From Pyxicephalus adspersus (Eukaryota > Chordata > Amphibia > Anura > Pyxicephalidae): DNA of 64,000 nt. The first letter of the stretch is position 1; the number at the start of each line of letters is the position of its first letter. Positions 57,509-64,000 of this stretch are shown piece by piece. The notes under the pieces are model-generated. The model saw only the letters and a list, made by a program, of their open reading frames with translations, was not told the origin of the DNA and ran no database searches. The stretch spans positions 164,502,677-164,566,676 of the forward strand of contig NC_092858.1 of NCBI RefSeq assembly GCF_032062135.1. The letters run 5' to 3'. A program made the translations under genes and the position numbers.

Positions 57509-58721
57509 AGTCTTAATATATTTTTTGGTTGTGGTACTCCCAAGCCTAAAGCTGGCTTGCCAACTTTATTCAATGGACTGCCTCATGTCCAGGTGCACTT
57601 TTCTTGCTGCCAAACAGGGAAACTAATATTATCATTGAGAAGACAGACTCACATTTTGTCATTGAGACAATGAGCAGTTAAAACTTCATTCTGCATAACT
57701 TTGCTTCTTCTATATAGAATAGTTTGGCCAAGCTGAAAGTGATGCAAATTGGAACATTTAAAAAGACTGGAAGGGATCCCTGATACACAGCAGCCATTGT
57801 TACGTTCTTTTGTACTGGCAGCTTTTATTACACACCAACATTTCGGTTAAAGGGACAGCCCCAGTGATTATGTGGGACATGAATGCTGTGACCTGGGCCC
57901 AGGGCTGCAGCCTGTTCTCAGTGAATCAGCTGTCTCATCAGTGGCTTCATGGCTTCCTGGGAATGAAGCCGGGGATCCAGGTGGCCGGTTATCAGTGGGA
58001 GCCAGGCAGAAGGCAGAAGCTGGGGGCAGAGCAAGACCTTTCCCTGTCTGGAGGGATTATATTGCCAGAACTGTTCCTATTCTCATAAAGAACCCATCAA
58101 TTAAAAAAGAAAAAGTTTTTCTTTTAGGGAATTTAGAAAAAAGTGATACAAAAACACTAGTTTACATCTCCCCTTTAACACTGCTGACATTGAAACTAAA
58201 CAATACTAAAAAGAAGGTTTTGTAAAGCTTGGACAATCACAAATCATCAATAAACCTGCATAATAAATTTACATCTATTTGGCACTTTTTTGTTTCAGGG
58301 GCTTATTCACATTGTAACTTTGGAATAACATTTTGCAAATGCGTTTCCACAATGCACGTACTGTTGTTTATTGCGGTGCCATTTTTCTTGGATGGCTCCT
58401 CAATACATTAACACAGCCTCACAGCCTAAATTAGACCTGCAGTTTATAGATTTAAAATGAAAGAATAAAGAATGGGGATTACGTTAGGTTTTATAAAATA
58501 AAACAAATTGTGATAATGTGCAGAAAAGAAACAAAGACAGTGATGATTGTAATGACTCCTAAGATTGGCATTTATTAGAGAAGTCACCCCTTGTGTAGAA
58601 GTCACCACATACATTGGGGATCAGTGTAAAAGTGACCTTATAGATTGCTAGTTATATTGGTGGTCAGTAGAGAAGTGAATTGCTATATTGGTGGTTAAAA
58701 GAAGAGGGATCACCTTATTAT
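57509..58721. other. Unique noncoding sequence
   Basis: Frames at 57810-58088 and 57872-58225 overlap and lack domains. 57880-58060 is GC-richer than its surroundings with no identifiable cause. Confidence 0.45.
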
Positions 58722-58727
58722 TTTTAA

Positions 58728-59040
58728 CTAGTATTTATATGGTACCGACATATTACGCAGCGCTGTACAAAGTCCATAGGCATGTCACTAGCTGTCCTTC
58801 AAAGGGGACTTATCCAATGTCCCTACCATAGTCATATGACATTACCACAGTCTAAGGTCAATTTTGGGGCGGAAGCCAAATAACATAACTGCAAGTATTT
58901 GGAAAGTGGAGTATCCAGAAGAAACCCGCACAACGACAGGTAAAACCTGCAAACTCCATGCATATAATGTCCAGACCAAGATTCAAACCCGTGAACAGCT
59001 CTGCAAAGGTCAGAGTGCTAATCACTGAGCCACCGCTCAA
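58728..59040 (-). mobile_element. tRNA-derived SINE, minus strand
   Basis: Minus-strand head GCGGTGGCTCAGTGATTAGC (A-box region) and ACGGGTTTGAATCTTGG (B-box region), core ATGGAGTTTGCAGG, tail GCGCTGTACAAAG and TATAAATACT. Internal deletions relative to 15.1 kb (GGAAACCGGAG block shortened). Confidence 0.75.
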
Positions 59041-59304
59041 CCTACAAACACCGCTACACTGGTCAGTAGTGTAGAGGCAAACTCTTATACTGGTGGTTGG
59101 TAAAAAATGGAATGAGTGGTCAGTGGAGAATTGTTGGTAATTATTTATCAAACATATAGAGCATTCACAAGTGACACCAGAATCCAGTAGCTTTCAAACT
59201 AAAAATGATAAAAAAGGGAAGGATCTAATCACACACAGACGTCTGCAAGATTTTGAAACTTGTAACTGATTGACAGCAGGTTTGCTCTTGTATACTATTC
59301 CTAA

Positions 59305-59412
59305 GGCTGCATACACACATGCAATAATTGTCGTTGGAAAGGATCTTTTACGATCCTATCGGCCCGGAGCCGATTATCGGGTGAGAACCATTGGAAGTGT
59401 GTACGTAGCCTA
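59305..59412. mobile_element. Short 'gtgtgtac' family MITE, copy 5
   Basis: GGCTGCATACACACATGC to GTGTGTACGTAGCC are inverted termini; the centre has TCGGCCCGGAGCCGATTATC, a palindromic core. 108 bp, internally deleted relative to other copies. Confidence 0.65.
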
Positions 59413-59427
59413 GGGTATAGGTTGAAG

Positions 59428-59685
59428 CAGTGTTTCTCAACCTTTATATTGGGGGAATAACTTCAGGGAACCCCTGCTATATTTACTATATCCACAACAC
59501 ACAGTACATTAGTGGAAGATATATTTATGTAAGAATGCCTCTTGTTGGCCATTGGGAAGAATGTCATCCTTACAGACAGCCAAAAAGATCATTGATGCCA
59601 CTTAAACTGACCTGAGAGTTCCAAACTGCTCACTGCTCCATGAACTCCTAGAAACTACTGGAGAAATCCTGGTTGATAAACACTT
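59428..59685 (-). mobile_element. hAT-like element, copy H, minus strand
   Basis: Left CAGTGTTTCTCAACC; GGGAACCCCTGCTAT, GGAAGAATGTCATCC, AAAAAGATCATTGATGCC, right GGTTGATAAACACTTG. The clearest terminus of the family in the window. Confidence 0.78.
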
Positions 59686-59929
59686 GAGCTTCTGCTTGAA
59701 TCCCTCTTTATCTCCGATGGGGATTATCTAAGGTGTCAGAAAATCTTTGTCAGAACAAAGTATGCCAAGAATTCTGAATTAAGAATTTCTGAACCTAAAT
59801 TAGGATTTTCTTTTAGAAAACAGTTAATATTCGAATCTGAACTGGCACACAGAATTATCCAAGATGAAAAAAAATCGCTCACCATGCAATACGAATTTGC
59901 AGATACGAGTCCAGCAAATACTTAAAGTA

Positions 59930-60360
59930 GAACTTTCACTAAAGTAAAAATAAAAAAATAATTATCTTTACTTCCAGAGTCCTTGATCACTCTGCAACTG
60001 GCTTTCATTTAGTCTTGCGCCATCCTGGATTCTTTCTTCGTCCTGACATGGAGAAACCATCCGGTGCTGCCATCTTCTTTCTTCTTCCAGTTTCTGCTTA
60101 CACCAACTGATCCTGCACTGCGCTGGCACATGATCGGGTGACATTTCCCCTGTAAATTTAGAAAAAACGTTCTGATCTCACTGCACATGCTTTTAGTTTA
60201 CTTAGGGCAGAAGGAGCAGCCATATGCCTACTGTGATATGTGGCGTAGGTATCCCAGGATTCTGCAGGTTTCCCATTCAGTCTTTTTGGAAAAATAAACA
60301 CATTTTTTAGCTATATCTACCTTTTTAAATATAAAGTAAAAAATGATAGGTCTGCTCTAA
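59930..60360 (+). mobile_element. Dispersed repeat, 'ctttaattctgcagg' family, copy 2
   Basis: Related to 7046-7530 and 62205-63150: GCTGCCATCTTCTTTC, GCGCTGGCACATGATC, GGGTGACATTTCCCCTG, TTCTGATCTCACTGC, AGGCAGAAGGAGCAG-like block. More diverged, with an intact centre around CCCATTCAGTC. Confidence 0.55.
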
Positions 60361-60697
60361 ATATGACTTCCCCCGTGTATATATCACTATGATTATGTAT
60401 ATTGAAAGAGATAAATAATAAAAGGAAATCCTCCCACAACTAATATTTCCTTATATTGAGCAGAATATCTTTCCACGGCTACGAGTTAATTTCATTATTG
60501 GATAGACAATAATGAAATGACTTTTTCTGATAGCATAACATCTATATATTCTGTATATTCCATAGAATGGAGTGTAATTGCAGCACTTGGTGAAACCCAG
60601 TATTTCTGCATTGCTAATGAGAAGATTTTGGTGCTGAAGCTCCTGAGAAATATTGATTGCCTGGATGTATTTCTACTATCAACTGAAAACCGAAGTC

Positions 60698-61628
60698 NNN
60701 NNNNNNNNNNNNNNNNNNNNNNNNNNNNNNNNNNNNNNNNNNNNNNNNNNNNNNNNNNNNNNNNNNNNNNNNNNNNNNNNNNNNNNNNNNNNNNNNNNNN
60801 NNNNNNNNNNNNNNNNNNNNNNNNNNNNNNNNNNNNNNNNNNNNNNNNNNNNNNNNNNNNNNNNNNNNNNNNNNNNNNNNNNNNNNNNNNNNNNNNNNNN
60901 NNNNNNNNNNNNNNNNNNNNNNNNNNNNNNNNNNNNNNNNNNNNNNNNNNNNNNNNNNNNNNNNNNNNNNNNNNNNNNNNNNNNNNNNNNNNNNNNNNNN
61001 NNNNNNNNNNNNNNNNNNNNNNNNNNNNNNNNNNNNNNNNNNNNNNNNNNNNNNNNNNNNNNNNNNNNNNNNNNNNNNNNNNNNNNNNNNNNNNNNNNNN
61101 NNNNNNNNNNNNNNNNNNNNNNNNNNNNNNNNNNNNNNNNNNNNNNNNNNNNNNNNNNNNNNNNNNNNNNNNNNNNNNNNNNNNNNNNNNNNNNNNNNNN
61201 NNNNNNNNNNNNNNNNNNNNNNNNNNNNNNNNNNNNNNNNNNNNNNNNNNNNNNNNNNNNNNNNNNNNNNNNNNNNNNNNNNNNNNNNNNNNNNNNNNNN
61301 NNNNNNNNNNNNNNNNNNNNNNNNNNNNNNNNNNNNNNNNNNNNNNNNNNNNNNNNNNNNNNNNNNNNNNNNNNNNNNNNNNNNNNNNNNNNNNNNNNNN
61401 NNNNNNNNNNNNNNNNNNNNNNNNNNNNNNNNNNNNNNNNNNNNNNNNNNNNNNNNNNNNNNNNNNNNNNNNNNNNNNNNNNNNNNNNNNNNNNNNNNNN
61501 NNNNNNNNNNNNNNNNNNNNNNNNNNNNNNNNNNNNNNNNNNNNNNNNNNNNNNNNNNNNNNNNNNNNNNNNNNNNNNNNNNNNNNNNNNNNNNNNNNNN
61601 NNNNNNNNNNNNNNNNNNNNNNNNNNNN
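60698..61628. other. Assembly gap (931 N)
   Basis: Unsequenced. Open frames spanning it are artefacts of N translation. Confidence 0.99.
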
Positions 61629-62204
61629 CTTCTTAAAGTGCTACTATGGTTCCAAAATGAAAAACTATGAACAGGCAGGACTTTTATTGAAAAATGGATA
61701 GGCAATGTCCCTTCTGCAACAAAACATACTGATCTGCCTGGTCATACATCACCCCAGCCTGGCCAATGGCTGAAGATCCAACAATAGGAAGAGGACCGGA
61801 TAAGAATAGGAACACCTGCGATGGAGCAAGGATAGATGTAAATGAAAAATTTGGATCACATAGGTACGTTTATTTTATTGCAGAAGGGATATTTCCTATT
61901 ACTTTTGCCATAAGGACCTACCTGCTCACATTTTTTTGTCTGTAAAGTTTAGTTCAATTTTAAAGCAGACTTCCACTAAAAAAAAAAGTGTTACAAAAAC
62001 ATATTTCCCTCTGGTTTAATAATAAAGATTCTCAAAGACGTACTTAGCCTTCCTGTCTCTTCTTCTCACTTGCTCCCCTATTCAGTCTTTATGGAAATGC
62101 CGCAGGTAAAAGCTACTCTTAGGATCTCCCCCGAGGCAGGGGTTCACTGGTATGAGCAAATGGTAACTGGAACCTCATTGCCAGTTTGAACATAGCCTTA
62201 AAAC
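61629..62204. repeat. Diverged inverted relative of the 7-kb family, and spacer
   Basis: About 61650-61965: AGGCAATGTCCCTTCTGC, TTATTGCAGAAGGGATAT, AAAGTTTAGTTCAATTTTAA resemble 37.3 and 48.7 kb. The part next to the gap is truncated by the N run. Confidence 0.45.
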
Positions 62205-63150
62205 TGAACTAAACCGAAAACAAAAAAACAATACTTACTTTAATCCTGTAGGTTCCTCGATGGCGCTGGTCCTTCCCACAATCCGGTCCCGTTTTGTCCT
62301 GGAATTTCTCTTTGTCCTGGTGCAGGGCACTGCCATCTTCATTCTTCACTTCCTCCTTCTTTCTCATTCTTCTTGGCACGTCACCCTATCTCGCACAGCG
62401 CAGGTGCGAGATATGGTGACGTAGCCTGCTGTAAAGGGAAAAAAAAGAGAGCTCATCTCACTGCTTTTGTGTGAGATTGGCATCTCTTTCCCCTTAATAG
62501 AAAAAAATGTCCCTTCTGCGCATGTCCGTGATTAGGGCATGCGAAGAAGGAGCAACCAGAGCCTCCAAGGATGCATGATGTAGGTATCCCGGGAGGCTCT
62601 GTGCTCCCATTCAGTCTTGAGGCCGGCCTTTAGGCCGGATACGGCTTAGTCAGTGTTCCGGCCTAACGCCCCCCTGGCCGTTCCGGCCTAATGCCATCAA
62701 GCAACCCGCAGCTCCGGATCTGCCAGGGGCCGTTAGGAACTTTCCGAGCCGGAGCCGCCGCAGCTCCGGTGCCGCCTCCTTGCTGTTGCTCCCCTATTTA
62801 CCGTGGCCGGCGTTGATATTCCGCTGCCACGGTAATTAAGGAGCTCTCCCTGAAAGTAAATCCCTCTCCTCCACAATGCATACGGAAAAGAGGTATTTCA
62901 CTTCAGGGGGCGTTCCCCGGTGGTAGACGGAGCCATTAGGGCGGGACTCAGGGTCCGGCCTAGTGTACTACCGCCAACCCCATAAATGGCTTAGTGGCCA
63001 TAAAAGTTTGCCGACCCCTTGCCTAGGCAATCAAGACTGAAAGAGGAGGTGCACTTATAAAATAAAAAATGAATAAAATTTTACTTTACGAATAAGGGTT
63101 GTCTACCCTTTTATGTAAAGTGAAAATGTTTAGTTTGGGTACGCTTTAGG
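62205..63150 (+). mobile_element. Dispersed repeat, 'ctttaattctgcagg' family, copy 3, split by a GC-rich insertion
   Basis: Left part (CTTACTTTAATCCTGTAGG to CCCATTCAGTCTTGA) and right part (AATCAAGACTGAAAGAGG to TTGGGTACGCTTTA) match the 7-kb copy. The break falls in the element's own palindromic centre (AGTCTTGA / TCAAGACT). The insert is 62625-63021. Confidence 0.75.
62625..63021 (-). mobile_element. GC-rich hAT-like insert
   Basis: The minus strand starts CAAGGGGTCGGCAAACTTTT, a known hAT-type terminus. Interior is CpG- and GGCC-rich (TTAGGCCGGATACGG, GTTCCGGCCTAACGCC) in contrast to AT-rich surroundings. The other terminus and a clean 8-bp duplication could not be identified. Confidence 0.6.
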
Positions 63151-63330
63151 ATTAGCTCTGTGTCTTTCTATGGTCTTGACCATCGCTCCTACTGGGTTAA
63201 ATGACACCCAGCATTATGTGTCGGTAATTCCATCTTAGACAGTAAATTCTTTTTCTTGTTATAACTCACAATTTTGGATTTTATTTTATAATATAAACAA
63301 ATTGAGACTTGTGAATGTCCTCAAATAGAG
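63151..63330. other. AT-rich spacer
   Basis: Nothing recognised. Confidence 0.4.
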
Positions 63331-63455
63331 GGCCTGAGGTGATACAGCAAACATGGATTGGATCTAGTCCAGGATTCAAAATATTTGCTAGTACCCAGCT
63401 TCACTGATGAAAGTGTATCCTCTCCAGCCTTGGAGAGCTTTAATAAATCAAGCCC
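63331..63455. mobile_element. 'ggcctgatttattaaag' MITE copy e, left arm mostly deleted
   Basis: GGCCTGAGGTGATACAGCAAAC, then the intact right arm CACTGATGAAAGTGTATCC, CTCCAGCCTTGGAGAGC, TTTAATAAATCAAGCCC. Confidence 0.75.
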
Positions 63456-63639
63456 ATATTACAGAATTTTTCTCTATAAAGGGGGAACCTATTACTATAT
63501 AAACCAAACAAATATAAATCATAGTTTTCTTTTCATGCAGTAAAAACTGATTAGTTAATCATAGAACACTTCCACAGTTTAGCATTTCATATTTTTAAGA
63601 ACACCTCTGTGGTTGTGTTTTATATACATCATTAGTCAG

Positions 63640-63965
63640 TATCCCTCCAGCATATTCTGATTAATTGTAATGTATCAGCTTTCACTGGTCATAAGCCTTT
63701 GTAATCCGTTTTTAGTTTACTGTTACCTAGCAGAGGGCTAAAACATGAACGAGATGAATCATGTGACCCATTTAAAAATCCTTTCTGCTGTAAATGAAGG
63801 GTTAACATAAGCTCCTTCCTAATGATGAGCAGGTCAGCCAGCGCTGGAAGAGGTACAAAGCTGGCGTTCCCCTGAGGCCAGGATAGGTCCCATTAGCAGG
63901 ATCAGCAATGCAATGGGAATCCAACACAGGAGCAGAGACAGGGTCCTTATAACCATCTGTTATAC
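63640..63965. promoter_or_regulatory. Candidate conserved noncoding element at right edge
   Basis: Unique block with CTGATTAATTGTAATG, GTTTAGTTTACTGTTACC, GATGAATCATGTGACCC, CCTAATGATGAGCAGG and CCATTAGCAGG; balanced sequence, no frame, no repeat. In the presumed OLIG2-OLIG1 interval. Confidence 0.35.
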
Positions 63966-64000
63966 TTTCTGTTGTTTTAGTACATACATTAACAAGGTTC

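Noticed and set aside
60517..61705. Frames of 327-394 codons
   Set aside because: Almost entirely translation of the 931-base gap.

Overview
The window is vertebrate nuclear DNA, most likely from a frog (Anura). It is AT-rich with no operon structure. It is crowded with palindromic MITEs, hAT-like elements and tRNA-derived SINEs whose tails match sequence I know from frog genomes. The species cannot be named from the sequence. Two assembly gaps are present (20692-20860 and 60698-61628).

Only one protein-coding gene can be named: OLIG1, an intronless bHLH transcription factor on the minus strand (46753-47442). The bHLH core and C-terminus are clearly OLIG1, while the N-terminus is short and diverged. 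In other vertebrates OLIG2 lies upstream of OLIG1 on the same strand; here that is beyond the right edge. So 47.5-64 kb would be the OLIG2-OLIG1 intergenic region, and 0-45.8 kb is a large downstream desert.

Layout. 1-3.23 kb: a large element with long terminal inverted repeats, carrying nested MITEs and a 40-bp minisatellite. 3.24-3.5 kb: a hAT copy. 4.2-4.4 kb: a non-repetitive block that may be regulatory. 4.6-6.0 kb: a ~90-bp satellite. 6-18.4 kb: mostly unique sequence with scattered MITEs, a second ~90-bp satellite (14.0-14.5 kb), a SINE and a regulatory candidate at 17.5-18.2 kb. 18.46-21.57 kb: an inverted-repeat structure enclosing a strand-asymmetric G-rich satellite. 21.6-22.1 kb: a regulatory candidate with two octamer sites. 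22-34 kb: unique sequence, MITEs, one doubtful exon and a regulatory candidate at 28.4-28.8 kb. 34.6-36.0 kb: a third long satellite. 39.0-39.6 kb: a strong regulatory candidate. 39.8-45.2 kb: nested and clustered transposon copies. 45.8-47.7 kb: OLIG1. 49-64 kb: further MITEs, SINEs and hairpins, with regulatory candidates at 51.0-51.35, 53.4-54.0 and 63.6-63.96 kb.

The likely biology is one developmental regulator in a gene desert whose enhancers are spread between transposon insertions. I found no CRISPR array, bacterial-type system, intact transposase or reverse transcriptase. I did not find a convincing new biological system. The most unusual material is structural: two ~3-kb inverted-repeat elements enclosing satellites, datable nested insertions, and a perfect 21-bp hairpin near OLIG1.
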